Of a stretch of DNA of 64,000 bases, positions 43,677 to 53,259 are shown piece after piece. The stretch comes from Sphingomonas panacis (GTDB taxonomy: Bacteria > Pseudomonadota > Alphaproteobacteria > Sphingomonadales > Sphingomonadaceae). The stretch is taken from the NCBI RefSeq assembly GCF_001717955.1, contig NZ_CP014168.1:3195501-3259500 (forward strand). The letters are read 5' to 3'. Numbering within the stretch: position 1 is the stretch's first letter; every line of letters begins with the position of its first letter. The notes under the pieces are model-generated. The model was not told the origin of the DNA. It did no database searches and saw only the letters and a program-made list of their open reading frames with translations. Position numbers and translations under genes: made by a program.

Positions 43677-44225
43677 GACGTACACGACGCGCCGACATTC
43701 GGCGGGATCAAGGTCGGCGCCGACATCGACTACCGCTGGATGGAGGCCGAATATTCCCTCCCACGCATTGCATCGGACATCGATCGGAAGAAGGGCGGTA
43801 TCGGATACCGGGCCCATGTTGGATATGATGCCCAGATCGGCACTATGATGGTAATCGGCGCCGAGGGCGGCATTGGCCGGGGCGGAAAGACGCTCTCGGT
43901 CGCCAGCGTCACGGGCGACTATTCGATCAAGCCAAGCTGGAGTTGGGACATCTCCGGCCGCGTCGGCGTGCTCGCCGCTCCCACTGTCCTGCTGTACGGC
44001 CGTGTCGGATATAGCTGGCTGCGGGTCCGGGAAAAGACGGACTTCCGTGCGATCACGTCGAAAGATCTCAACACCAGCGCAACCGAGAAGGGGTTTCTCT
44101 ACGGCGGAGGAATCGAGACGGCCGTCTCGCCGGGGCTGTTCGTCCGTGCCGAATACAACCGGATAAACTACCATGATGGCCTGAAGACATCGCGGGCCTC
44201 GCTGGGGGTTTCGGCCGGATTCTGA
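43608..44225 (+). CDS. outer-membrane beta-barrel protein (OmpA-like/opacity type)
   Basis: A 205-residue exported protein with a signal peptide (LFSLVAGLLVLAPAIACAQA) followed by alternating strands that fit an eight-stranded small barrel: GGIKVGADIDYRWMEAEY, GYRAHVGYDAQIGTMMVIGAEGG, WSWDISGRVGVLAAPTVLLYGRVGYSW, GFLYGGGIETAVSPGLFVRAEY and the terminal SLGVSAGF, ending in Phe as Bam-dependent barrels do. The function is probably structural or adhesive and is not certain. The ATG at 43608 has AAAGG 7 nt upstream. A two-component system follows 90 bp downstream. Confidence 0.8.
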   Translation: MKLFSLVAGLLVLAPAIACAQARDVHDAPTFGGIKVGADIDYRWMEAEYSLPRIASDIDRKKGGIGYRAHVGYDAQIGTMMVIGAEGGIGRGGKTLSVASVTGDYSIKPSWSWDISGRVGVLAAPTVLLYGRVGYSWLRVREKTDFRAITSKDLNTSATEKGFLYGGGIETAVSPGLFVRAEYNRINYHDGLKTSRASLGVSAGF

Positions 44226-44315
44226 GACTCTCCCTTCATAATGCGCTAACTGGCCGGGGGCGCACGCGCGCCCGGCCGGGATCGGCGTACCGATTACCAG
44301 GCTTGGGACTGAAGA

Positions 44316-44990
44316 ATGCGCATATTGCTGATCGAGGACGAAGCCGGGATGGCGACCGCGCTTCGCACGGTCCTCGAGCGCGAAGGTATTGTCGTCGACC
44401 ACGTCGCGAACGCGGCGGATGCGAGGGAAGCGGCACGATCGGGAACCGCCGATCTGATCCTGCTGGACCGGACGCTGCCCGATGGGGACGGGCTGGCGCT
44501 GATCCCCGGCATTCGCCGCGATAGTCCCGGTGTTCCCATCATCGTGATCAGTGCCCGTGGAGACGTCACGGATCGGGTATCCGGTCTCGACACCGGGGCC
44601 GACGATTATCTGCCGAAGCCGTTCGCGATGGAGGAAATGCTCGCGCGGGTTCGCGCGGTCAGGCGCCGCCCCGCGAGCGTGTCGGTCCAACTCGTCCAGC
44701 TCGGCAATCTCGCCTACGATCTCGCCAATGACGAGGCCACGGTTGACGGTGATCGCCTGAATCTTCCCCGGCGCGAGTTGCTCGTGCTCGCGGCGCTGAT
44801 GCGGCGACGTGGCCGCACGGTGCCGCGCAACGCGCTCGAAGACGCGGTTTACGGGTTCGACGACGAGATCCAGTCCAACACGCTCGATTCGCATGTCTCG
44901 CGGCTGCGCAAACGCCTGTCCGAAGCGGGCGGCGCGGTCGAGATTCATGCGATCCGGGGCGTCGGCTATCTGCTTCGTCAAACGCCATGA
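44316..44990 (+). CDS. OmpR/PhoB family response regulator
   Basis: A 224-residue response regulator. The receiver domain shows MRILLIEDEAGMATAL (acidic pair), the phosphoacceptor Asp in DLILLDRTLPDGDGLAL near residue 51, IVISARGD (Thr/Ser position) and YLPKPFAMEE (Lys near 102). The C-terminal winged helix reads LVLAALMRRRGRTVPRNALEDAVYG and NTLDSHVSRLRKRLSEAG, ending AIRGVGYLLR. It overlaps the kinase gene by 4 bp (ATGA), so they form a coupled pair. The target genes are unknown; the outer-membrane protein just upstream is a natural candidate. Confidence 0.94.
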   Translation: MRILLIEDEAGMATALRTVLEREGIVVDHVANAADAREAARSGTADLILLDRTLPDGDGLALIPGIRRDSPGVPIIVISARGDVTDRVSGLDTGADDYLPKPFAMEEMLARVRAVRRRPASVSVQLVQLGNLAYDLANDEATVDGDRLNLPRRELLVLAALMRRRGRTVPRNALEDAVYGFDDEIQSNTLDSHVSRLRKRLSEAGGAVEIHAIRGVGYLLRQTP

Positions 44991-46312
44991 TCGTCGCCAG
45001 GCCGAAATCGCTGAAGCGGCGACTGATCGTCCGACTTCTCGCATTCCAGCTGGGGATTCCGTTCGTCCTCGCCATCGTCTTCGCGATGTGGCTGAGCCGC
45101 GCCGATGACGGCGGCATCCTGATGACACCGAAGTTCGCGAGAGTCGCTGCGACCGCGATCCATCGCTCCCCCGACGGCAGGTTGCGCGTCGAGGAAACGC
45201 GAGACCTGGCGGAGATGCGTCGAACCGCCCCCGATTTCTGGTTCATGGCGCGCAGCGGCCGGGGTGAAATCGTCGGTACTGGCAGCGTTCCCGCCGCATA
45301 TCGCGAATTCGGCCGCTATTTCGAGGCGGGGAAACCGGTCTTTTCCGACGGGGCGACGCCAAGCCGCATCCCGCTTGTGGTCCTTTGGAACATCACGGGT
45401 CCGGCCGGCGAGTTCACGGTCATGGGCAAAGGGGACACGTTCAGCGCCACGTTCATGGTCCTGCTGTTGTCGAACCTCCTGCTGCTTCCGATCCTGGGTT
45501 TGATAACGATCGTGACGATCGCGGTTACGCCATTCATCGTCCGCCGCGCCCTGGCCGGGCTGAGCGTGATCGCCGAGGAGGCGCAAGGCATCAACATCGA
45601 CCGCCGTGGATCGCGGCTGCCGGTCGCGGACATACCGTCGGAGGTCGTGCCGCTGGTTCTCGCGGTGAACGGCGCACTCGAGCGCCTCGACCAGGGATAT
45701 GAGCGGCACCAGCGCTTCATCGCGGATGCCGCGCACGAACTGCGGACTCCGATCGCGATTCTCCAGGCCAAGATCGAGGCGGCCGATGCGCCGGTCGTCG
45801 CGTATGCCTTGAGCCGCGACGTGGCTCGGCTGGCGACGCTGACCGAACAGCTCCTGGACATCCAGCGCGCCGACCGGGGCGCGCCGATGGCGCCTGTCGA
45901 TCTTGCCTCGCTCGCGCGACGGGTCATCGGCGACCTCGCGCCGCTCGTCATCGCCAGCGGCGGCGAACTGGCCGTGGTCGTGGTGCGGAACGGTTCCGTG
46001 CTCGGCGATGCGCCTGCCATGGAGCGCGTCCTGGCAAATCTGGTCCAGAACGCGATCGAGCACGGCGGACGCATGGTTACGATCCATGTCGATGGCCCGG
46101 TGATGGAGGTGGAGGACGACGGCCCCGGCATACCCGAGGAGGAACGGGAGCGGGTTTTCGAGCCGTTTCATCGGCTCCGGGCGCGTCAGACCGGCGCTGG
46201 CTTGGGCCTGAACCTGGTCCGACAGATCATGGATCGTCATCGTGGCCGCGTCGAGGCGCACGATGCGCCGAACGGCGGAACGATCATGCGGCTGGAATTC
46301 GTCGAACGATAA
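44987..46312 (+). CDS. sensor histidine kinase (HAMP-HisKA-HATPase)
   Basis: A 441-residue inner-membrane sensor kinase. TM1 lies at residues 10-32 (FQLGIPFVLAIVFAMWL), a periplasmic sensor of about 120 residues follows, and TM2 is near 155-185 (LLLSNLLLLPILGLITIVTI). After a HAMP-like linker come the H box FIADAAHELRTPIAILQAK near 247, the N box LANLVQNAIEHGG, the G1 box VEDDGPGIPEEERERVFEPF and the G2 box GAGLGLNLVRQIMDRHRG. The signal is unknown. It pairs with the OmpR-type regulator by an ATGA overlap and is convergent with the large propeller kinase, 27 bp apart. Confidence 0.93.
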   Translation: MIVARPKSLKRRLIVRLLAFQLGIPFVLAIVFAMWLSRADDGGILMTPKFARVAATAIHRSPDGRLRVEETRDLAEMRRTAPDFWFMARSGRGEIVGTGSVPAAYREFGRYFEAGKPVFSDGATPSRIPLVVLWNITGPAGEFTVMGKGDTFSATFMVLLLSNLLLLPILGLITIVTIAVTPFIVRRALAGLSVIAEEAQGINIDRRGSRLPVADIPSEVVPLVLAVNGALERLDQGYERHQRFIADAAHELRTPIAILQAKIEAADAPVVAYALSRDVARLATLTEQLLDIQRADRGAPMAPVDLASLARRVIGDLAPLVIASGGELAVVVVRNGSVLGDAPAMERVLANLVQNAIEHGGRMVTIHVDGPVMEVEDDGPGIPEEERERVFEPFHRLRARQTGAGLGLNLVRQIMDRHRGRVEAHDAPNGGTIMRLEFVER

Positions 46313-46339
46313 GCCTGGCCCTGTTCTCACCTCGTCGCC

Positions 46340-49300
46340 TCATAGCGTCGACCGGGGGCGTGCGCGGCGAGCGAGGCGCCGGAGAAACGATCCGGGTCGC
46401 GCGAACGCGATACGACGCGGAACGCTGACGGTGACAACGGCGCCTCCGGCTTCACGGTTGGCGAGCGACAGTGTCGCCGAGATCGCGTCCGCGCGCTCAC
46501 GCATGCCGGGCAGCCCGAAATGCCCTTGCAACCACCCGTTCCGCAGCACCTCGGGAGCGAAGCCGCGGCCGTCGTCGGCGATCGTCAGGACCAAATTCCG
46601 GCGCGTGAACGCGACCGACAGCGTGGCCTCGTGCGCGCGCGCATGGCGGACAACATTGGCGAGCGCCTCGCGCGCGATTGCGGCGAGTTCGTCCGCCACC
46701 GGATCGCAGATGGGTTCGGGATCGCCCAGTTCCAGCACGGTGACGGTCGGCCCGTCGGCAACCTGATCCGCGATGCCGCGCAACATCTCGGACAGGGTCC
46801 GGGTCCGTCCCGCGCCACGCAGCGCGCGGACCTTGTCGCGGCTTTCCACCAGGACGTCGTCGCCGCGCTCCAGTGCCGCTTCCATCAGGCTTTGCGTGTG
46901 GCCGTCCGGCGGCAGGATGTTGGCGACCGCCTGAAAACGCAGCATCAGCCCCTGCACGCCCTGAAGCAACGTATCGTGCAGTTCGCGTGCGATCCGTTCG
47001 CGCTCCGCGACCTGCGCGGCGATGAGGTTGCGGGTCCGCTCCGCGCGCACGCGTTCGCGGGCGCGGAACACGAGCGCCACGAGCGTTGCCACGAGCAGAA
47101 CCGCGATCAGGCGGAACCACCAGCTTTGGTAAAAAGCCGGGGCGATGGTGAGCGCGACGGTGGCGCCAGTCTGGTTCCACACCCCGTCGGCATTCGCGGC
47201 GATCACCTGAAACACCCACCGGCCTGGCCCGAGATTGGTATAGGTCGCCTGACGCCGTGGTCCCGGGTCGATCCAGCCTTCATCGACCCCGGACAGACGG
47301 TAGCGAAACCGCACGCGTTCCGGGTCGAGCAGGCTCAGCGCCGAATAGTCGATTTGCACGCGTCGCGTTTCTGCCGGCAACGCGAGTTCGGGCGCTGGTG
47401 TTCGTACCATTCCGTCCGTCGTGATCGACCGGATCACCACCGGCGGCGGCAGCGGATTGCGCAGCCGACGATCCGGATCGACCGAGGCGACGCCCTGGCT
47501 TGCGGCAAGCCAGATCCTGCCGTCGCCGCTGCGCAGTGCGGTTGGATAATTGGCGTCCTGTTGCGCCGCGCCGGGTAATCCATCGGCGGTGGTGAGCAGG
47601 CGGTAGGCGAGCGAACCATTCCCCGCAGTGGCGACCGCCGCGACCGTGGTGAGCACCACGCCCCGCAAGCCGTTGATCCACAGCCCGCCGGATGGCGTCT
47701 GCGCGATGCCGGTGACGCCCGCCAGCACGGGAACCTGATCCGAGGTGAGGCTGGTGAAGCGCTTTCCGTTACCGATCGCGATGCCATTGTCGCCACCGAC
47801 CAGAACAGGGCCACCGGGATGCGCCGCCGGAACGACGAGATTGATCCGGCCGACATCGATGCCGGCTTTGACAGGCGCGCAGCCACGGGGGGAGCAGCCG
47901 ATCAGCCGGCTCGCCGCGAAGAACCACGCGCCGGCTCGCCCGCTGAAGGGGAGACGCAGCGCGCCGTCCAGCCGGGGATCGCCGGTCACGCGCCAGTGCC
48001 GCCACCCGCTCGGGGACAGCCTGAAGATGCCGCGACCGATGATCTCGATGACGGGCGTGCCGGATTCGTCACGCGCCCAGGCGTTGACGCTGCCGGGCAG
48101 GGGCGGCAGCGCGAGCGGCACCAGCCGGGTTCCGGCGAGCGCCAACAGGCGTCCGCCGTGCTCGACGATCAGCCTGTTACCGTCGGCCGCGATCAGGTCG
48201 GGGCTGGCCGGCAGGCGCAGCAGCGGCTGCAACGATCCGTCGGCGGTGGCGCGCGTCAGCATCCCGCGCGGCGTGGTGACATAGACGGCGCCATCGTCGA
48301 GCCGGGTCTGGGCGTAGGCGCCGTAGGAGATCGCACCGAGCGTATCGGCGCGCATCAGGATCGCCGGGCGGAAACGATCGAGACCGAGGTTGCTGCCGAT
48401 CCAGATCGCGCCTTCGCGATCCTGAAAGATCGGGACGGCAGCGTTGGCGCTCAGCCCGTCGCGCGCCGTCCAATGCTCGACCCCGGTGGACGACAGGCGG
48501 CTGACCCCGCCATTCTCGTCGGTCCACCAGATCGCGCCCTGGCGATCGACCAGCGCACGCTTGATCTCGCTTTCCCGTCCGGCGAGCGTGATACGAATGT
48601 CTTTCAGGCCACTATTCCGCGAGATCCCGCCGGCGGTGCGCAGCAGGAGGACATGGCCATCGGGCGTTGCCAGCAGGCGGTCGCTCCGCCGCGCCGGTGT
48701 GACGGTGGCGAAGCCGCGGCTGCCGGGTGTACGCCGCAGGATCGCGGCATCGGTGCCGATCCACAGGCTCCCGTCTGGCCCGGCCACCATGCTGAAGACC
48801 TGGCCGGTGTGGGTTTGGTCGCGCTGGCCGAGCCAGTGCCACCGCGTGCCGTCAAACCGCGCCAAGCCATGATCGCCACGCGAGATCGCGGCCCAGAGCG
48901 TGCCGCCGCGGTCGCGCACGAACTGATGCACGCTGCCGCCGCGCGAGCCGAAGTCGGTCAACCGACCGTGGCTCAATCGCGCGATCCGCCCGGAATAGAA
49001 ACCGATCCACAGATCGCCGTTCGGCAGCGCCAGCAGGGCGGTGATGTTGCGATCGGACATGCGGCCGGCACTTGGCCGCACCTCCTCGAAGCGGATGCCG
49101 TCGAAGCGGTACAGCCCGGCGCCCGTCCCGAGCCACAGAAAGCCGTCCGCCGACTGAGCGATCACCCACACGTCGGGCGGAGCGCCGTCCTCCAGTTTCC
49201 AGACGGTGTGGTGGAACTGCTCCGGCGCGGGGCTTGGCGCGGCGGCGCGGACGGGCGCCGCTGCCGCGAAGATCGCCAGCAAAACGACCAGCCGGAGACA

Positions 49301-49363
49301 CCGCTCATACAGCCGCATACGGTTCGGAGCCGCGCTTCGGGTCACGAACCGACCATGTTTCAA
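46340..49363 (-). CDS. beta-propeller two-component sensor kinase (HisKA_3)
   Basis: A 1007-residue sensor kinase. A signal/membrane segment (LRLVVLLAIFAAAAPVRAA) precedes a periplasmic two-bladed-repeat propeller (W-(L/I)-G-T/S repeats such as DGFLWLGTGAGLYRF, DGSLWIGTDAAILRR, EGAIWIGSNLGLDRF) to about residue 640, then a Y_Y_Y-like domain near 690 (RVRFRYRLSGVDEGW), a TM near 754 (LIAVLLVATLVALVF), HisKA_3 with ERIARELHDTLLQGVQG near 793, and an HATPase domain ending near 990. The TTG at 49363 has GAGGAG 5 nt upstream; ATG 49318 is an alternative without a site. No NarL-type partner regulator is nearby, so it is an orphan here. Confidence 0.9.
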   Translation of the reverse strand: MKHGRFVTRSAAPNRMRLYERCLRLVVLLAIFAAAAPVRAAAPSPAPEQFHHTVWKLEDGAPPDVWVIAQSADGFLWLGTGAGLYRFDGIRFEEVRPSAGRMSDRNITALLALPNGDLWIGFYSGRIARLSHGRLTDFGSRGGSVHQFVRDRGGTLWAAISRGDHGLARFDGTRWHWLGQRDQTHTGQVFSMVAGPDGSLWIGTDAAILRRTPGSRGFATVTPARRSDRLLATPDGHVLLLRTAGGISRNSGLKDIRITLAGRESEIKRALVDRQGAIWWTDENGGVSRLSSTGVEHWTARDGLSANAAVPIFQDREGAIWIGSNLGLDRFRPAILMRADTLGAISYGAYAQTRLDDGAVYVTTPRGMLTRATADGSLQPLLRLPASPDLIAADGNRLIVEHGGRLLALAGTRLVPLALPPLPGSVNAWARDESGTPVIEIIGRGIFRLSPSGWRHWRVTGDPRLDGALRLPFSGRAGAWFFAASRLIGCSPRGCAPVKAGIDVGRINLVVPAAHPGGPVLVGGDNGIAIGNGKRFTSLTSDQVPVLAGVTGIAQTPSGGLWINGLRGVVLTTVAAVATAGNGSLAYRLLTTADGLPGAAQQDANYPTALRSGDGRIWLAASQGVASVDPDRRLRNPLPPPVVIRSITTDGMVRTPAPELALPAETRRVQIDYSALSLLDPERVRFRYRLSGVDEGWIDPGPRRQATYTNLGPGRWVFQVIAANADGVWNQTGATVALTIAPAFYQSWWFRLIAVLLVATLVALVFRARERVRAERTRNLIAAQVAERERIARELHDTLLQGVQGLMLRFQAVANILPPDGHTQSLMEAALERGDDVLVESRDKVRALRGAGRTRTLSEMLRGIADQVADGPTVTVLELGDPEPICDPVADELAAIAREALANVVRHARAHEATLSVAFTRRNLVLTIADDGRGFAPEVLRNGWLQGHFGLPGMRERADAISATLSLANREAGGAVVTVSVPRRIAFARPGSFLRRLARRARPRSTL

Positions 49364-49513
49364 CCAGTCTCCTCAAAGGCCGCGAGCGGCGACACGCGTG
49401 CGATGCCGCGCCGGACGGGCCGGGCCAAGGTTATTTCGTAGAACACCACCACCCTGCACCGAAAATGTCAGAATAGAACAAGAACCGCTATCACCTGCGC
49501 CTATCATCGCGGC

Positions 49514-51877
49514 ATGAGCCAGAAGCGTCCGGACGGAATTCGCGAGTATGACGAGCCAGCCGGTGGCTGGGGCGCGCTACAGGCGGTCGCGGCCGCGCTG
49601 AAGCGCGAGCAGGTGGTGGTGCAGGGCGTTCGCACGCTCCTCCAGAACAACCAGCCGAGCGGTTTCGATTGCCCCGGCTGCGCCTGGCCAGACCCCAAGC
49701 ATACGTCCGCGTTCGAGTTTTGCGAGAATGGCGCCAAAGCGGTGACGTGGGAATCGACCGCCAAGCGCGTCCCGCCAGATTTCTTCGCGCAGCATAGTGT
49801 CTCCGAACTGTGGAAGCGGCCCGATCATTGGCTCGAAGGGCAGGGGCGGTTGACCCATCCGATGCGCTACAATCCGGCGACCGACCATTACGAGCCGGTC
49901 GCGTGGGACGAGGCGATCGCCGATATCGCGGCGCGGCTGAACGCGCTCGACCATCCCGATCAGGCGGAGTTCTACACCTCGGGCCGCGCGTCGAACGAGG
50001 CGGCATTCTTGTTCCAGCTCTTCGCCCGCGCGTTTGGGACCAACAATTTCCCCGATTGTTCGAACATGTGCCATGAGCCGACTTCGGTCGGGCTGCCGCA
50101 GTCGATCGGCATCGGCAAGGGCACGGTCAGCCTCGAGGATTTCGACCACTGCGATTTCATCCTGTCGATCGGCCATAACCCCGGCACCAATCATCCGCGC
50201 ATGATGACCGCGCTGCACGACGCCGCCAAGCGTGGCGCCGCGATCATCGTGTGCAACCCGTTCCGCGAGCGCGCGCTGGAGCGGTTCCAGGCGCCGCAGG
50301 TGCCGCTCGAAATGGCGACGATGACGTCGGAGCCGATCGCATCGGCCTATTATCAGGTGAAGGTCGGCGGCGACGCGGCGATGCTCAAGGGGATCAGCAA
50401 GGCGCTGATAGACCTCGATCGCGCGGCGCGATCGGCGGATGCCGCGCCGGTGCTCGATCGCGCGTTCATCGCCGGGCATACCGCCGGGTTCGACGCGTTC
50501 GTCGCCGATCTCGACCAGACGCGCTGGGCCGATATCGAGACGGCTTCGGGGCTGACGCAGCGCGATATCGAGAGCATCGCGCGCGCCTACGCCAAGTCGA
50601 CCGCGGCGATCGTCTGCTACGGCATGGGCATTACCCAGCACCGCACCGGCACCTGGAACGTCCAGCAGATCGCCAATCTGCTGCTGCTGCGCGGCAATAT
50701 GGGGCGGCAGGGCGCGGGCATCTGCCCGTTGCGTGGCCATTCGAACGTGCAGGGTAACCGCACCGTCGGCATCACCGAAATCCCGTCGCCTGCGCTGCTC
50801 GCCGGGATCAAGGCCGCGTTCGGCTTCGATCCGCCGACCAAATTCGGCCATTCAGTGGTCCACGCGATCGCGGCGATGCGCGACGGCACCGCCAAGGCGG
50901 CGATCTGCTTGGGCGGCAATCTGGCGGTGGCGGCACCCGACCCGCAGGCGTGTTTCGCGGGCTTCCGTAAGCTCGACCTGGCGGTGTCGCTCGCCACCAA
51001 GCTCAACCGCACGCACCTGCTGACCGCGAAAGCCACGTACATCCTGCCGGTGATCGGCCGGACCGAACGCGACGCGCAGGCGAGCGGGGCGCAGGCGATC
51101 ACTGTCGAGGATTCGATGTCGATGGTCCATGCTTCGCGCGGCTTCCTCACTCCGCCTTCGGGTGAGGTGCGTTCGGAGCCGTGGATCATCGGCCAGCTCG
51201 CCCGCGCGACGCTGGGCGAGCGCGTGCCGGTCGATTGGGAAGGGCTGGTCGGTGACTATGAGCGCATCCGCGACGGAATCGAAGCGGTGCTGCCCGATTT
51301 CGAAGGCTATAACGCACGCATCCGCCAGCCGGGTGGTTTCATGCTGCCCAATTCGGCGGCGATGCGGATCTGGAAGACGCCGAACGGCAAAGCCAATTTC
51401 CTGATCTTCCCGCATCTCGAAGAAGATCTCGACACCGACGAGCCCGATGTCCTGCGCCTCGCCAGCATGCGCTCGCACGACCAATACAACACCACCATCT
51501 ACGGGCTCGACGATCGCTATCGTGGCGTGTTCGGCCGGCGCGACGTGGTGTTCCTCAGCCAGCGGGAGATGGACCGGCTCGGTTTCGCCGAGGGCGATCT
51601 CGTCAATGTCGAAACCGCGCTCCGCTTTGCCCACCCCGATCGCATCGTCCGCGCGCTGACATTGGTCCGCTACGACCTGCCCGACGGATGCTGCGGCGCC
51701 TATTACCCGGAGACCCAGCCGCTGATCGCGCTCGAGCATATCGATCCGCAGTGCCTCACGCCGTCCTACAAGTCGGTTCCGGTGCGGCTGCGGCGCGCGA
51801 GCGCGGACGACGCCGCGACGACGACGGTGGTGCGCGAGGGGCTGGTCGGGCGGGCATCGAATGGAGGCGGGTCATGA
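49514..51877 (+). CDS. FdhF/YdeP-like molybdopterin oxidoreductase
   Basis: A 787-residue molybdopterin oxidoreductase of the YdeP/FdhF-like group. FDCPGCAWPD near residue 51 and FEFCENGAKAV form the Cys set for an Fe-S cluster. NMCHEPTSVGL near 184 puts Cys at the Mo-ligand position held by selenocysteine in FdhF. NPGTNHPRMMTAL, RGNMGRQGAGICPLRGHSNVQG and the C-terminal RSHDQYNTTIYGLDDRYRG complete the core. No Tat signal, so it is cytoplasmic. The substrate is not established for this group (formate is a guess; E. coli YdeP is linked to acid resistance). Its stop overlaps the cioA start (ATGA), tying it to a quinol oxidase. Confidence 0.9.
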   Translation: MSQKRPDGIREYDEPAGGWGALQAVAAALKREQVVVQGVRTLLQNNQPSGFDCPGCAWPDPKHTSAFEFCENGAKAVTWESTAKRVPPDFFAQHSVSELWKRPDHWLEGQGRLTHPMRYNPATDHYEPVAWDEAIADIAARLNALDHPDQAEFYTSGRASNEAAFLFQLFARAFGTNNFPDCSNMCHEPTSVGLPQSIGIGKGTVSLEDFDHCDFILSIGHNPGTNHPRMMTALHDAAKRGAAIIVCNPFRERALERFQAPQVPLEMATMTSEPIASAYYQVKVGGDAAMLKGISKALIDLDRAARSADAAPVLDRAFIAGHTAGFDAFVADLDQTRWADIETASGLTQRDIESIARAYAKSTAAIVCYGMGITQHRTGTWNVQQIANLLLLRGNMGRQGAGICPLRGHSNVQGNRTVGITEIPSPALLAGIKAAFGFDPPTKFGHSVVHAIAAMRDGTAKAAICLGGNLAVAAPDPQACFAGFRKLDLAVSLATKLNRTHLLTAKATYILPVIGRTERDAQASGAQAITVEDSMSMVHASRGFLTPPSGEVRSEPWIIGQLARATLGERVPVDWEGLVGDYERIRDGIEAVLPDFEGYNARIRQPGGFMLPNSAAMRIWKTPNGKANFLIFPHLEEDLDTDEPDVLRLASMRSHDQYNTTIYGLDDRYRGVFGRRDVVFLSQREMDRLGFAEGDLVNVETALRFAHPDRIVRALTLVRYDLPDGCCGAYYPETQPLIALEHIDPQCLTPSYKSVPVRLRRASADDAATTTVVREGLVGRASNGGGS

Positions 51878-53259
51878 ACCCGCTGCTGCTCTCGCGCCTC
51901 CAGTTCGCCTTCACGATGGGCTACCATATCCTGTGGCCGGCGTTCACGATCGGCCTTGCGTGGTTCATCGTCTTCCTCGGTATCGCGGGGTTCCGCACGC
52001 GCGATCCCGCCTACCGGCAGTTGCAGCGTTTCTGGATACGGGTGTTTTCGCTCGCCTTCGGGATGGGCGTGGTGACTGGCGTGGTGATCTCCTACCAACT
52101 CGGGCTCAACTGGTCGAACTACGCGCAGCGCACCGCCGACGTGATCGGCCCGCTGTTCGTGATGGAGGTGCTGACCGCGTTCTTCCTGGAGGCTGGATTC
52201 GTCGGCATCATGCTGTTCGGGCAGGGGCGGGTCGATGACCGGCTCCACTTCGCCGCCTGCGTGATCGTCGCGACCGGAACGGTGATATCGGCGTTCTGGA
52301 TCATCGCGGCGAATAGCTGGATGCAGACCCCGACCGCCTTCACGACCTTGCCCGACGGGCGGTTCGTCGCGACGAGCTTCTGGGGTGTCGTGTTCAGCCC
52401 GTCGATGCCGTACCGCTTCGCGCATATGGTGACGGCGAGCTTCGTGACCGGATCGTTCGTCGTCGCCGGCGTATCGGCGTTCTGGCTGTGGCGCGGGCGG
52501 GACGAGGATCGCGCGGCGGCGCGCGCGAGCTTCTCGCTGGCGCTGTGGCTCGCGATGGTGCTGGTGCCGGTGCAGATGGTGATCGGCGACCAGCACGGCC
52601 TCAACACGCGGCAATACCAGCCGATCAAGCTCGCCGCGATCGAGGGGCGGTGGGAGACGCTCGGTCGCGCGCCGCTCAACCTGATCGCCTGGCCCGACCA
52701 GACGGCACAGAAGAACGCCTTCGCGATCGAGGTGCCGTTGCTCGGCAGCATCATCCTCACCCATTCGCTCGATGGCGTCATCCAAGGGTTGAAGACCGTG
52801 CCCGCAGCGGAGCAGCCGCCGGTGCTGCCGGTGTTCTTCGCCTTTCGCATCATGGTCGGCTGCGGGATGCTGATGCTGGTGATCGCGGGGACGGGACTCG
52901 CGCTGCGGCGGGGCGGGCGGCTGTACCGCGCGCGCTGGTTCCAGATGCTGTGCATGGCCGGCGTGCCGCTCGGCTTCATCGCGACGCTGGCGGGCTGGAC
53001 GATCACCGAGGTCGGGCGGCAGCCCTATGTCGTGTACGGTCACCTCCGCACCGCGCAGGCGGTGTCGCCGATCGCCGGCGGGATGGTCGCCGGCTCGCTC
53101 GCGGTGGCGCTGGTGCTGTATAATCTGCTGCTGCTCGGCTTCTTTTGGTACGCCGGGCGGATGGTGCTGAAAGGCCCCGCCGATCCGGCGCCTGCCGCGC
53201 CGGTCGGGCGGCCGGCGGGGGCGATCGGGTTCGGCGCGACGACGGACAAGGCGAAGTGA
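51874..53259 (+). CDS. cioA: cytochrome bd-type quinol oxidase subunit I (CioA type)
   Basis: A 461-residue integral membrane subunit that oxidises quinol and passes electrons to O2. LQFAFTMGYHILWPAFTIGLAW carries the heme-b595 His near the N terminus; GVVTGVVISYQLGLNW, EAGFVGIMLFGQGRV and WIIAANSWMQTPTAF follow. The Q loop is short (GRWETLGRAPLNLIAWPD), as in the cyanide-insensitive CIO branch, not the long-loop E. coli bd-I. The ATG at 51874 follows GGAGG by 7 nt and overlaps the stop of the YdeP-like gene; its own stop overlaps cioB (TGATG). All three genes are therefore translationally coupled. Confidence 0.93.
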   Translation: MNPLLLSRLQFAFTMGYHILWPAFTIGLAWFIVFLGIAGFRTRDPAYRQLQRFWIRVFSLAFGMGVVTGVVISYQLGLNWSNYAQRTADVIGPLFVMEVLTAFFLEAGFVGIMLFGQGRVDDRLHFAACVIVATGTVISAFWIIAANSWMQTPTAFTTLPDGRFVATSFWGVVFSPSMPYRFAHMVTASFVTGSFVVAGVSAFWLWRGRDEDRAAARASFSLALWLAMVLVPVQMVIGDQHGLNTRQYQPIKLAAIEGRWETLGRAPLNLIAWPDQTAQKNAFAIEVPLLGSIILTHSLDGVIQGLKTVPAAEQPPVLPVFFAFRIMVGCGMLMLVIAGTGLALRRGGRLYRARWFQMLCMAGVPLGFIATLAGWTITEVGRQPYVVYGHLRTAQAVSPIAGGMVAGSLAVALVLYNLLLLGFFWYAGRMVLKGPADPAPAAPVGRPAGAIGFGATTDKAK

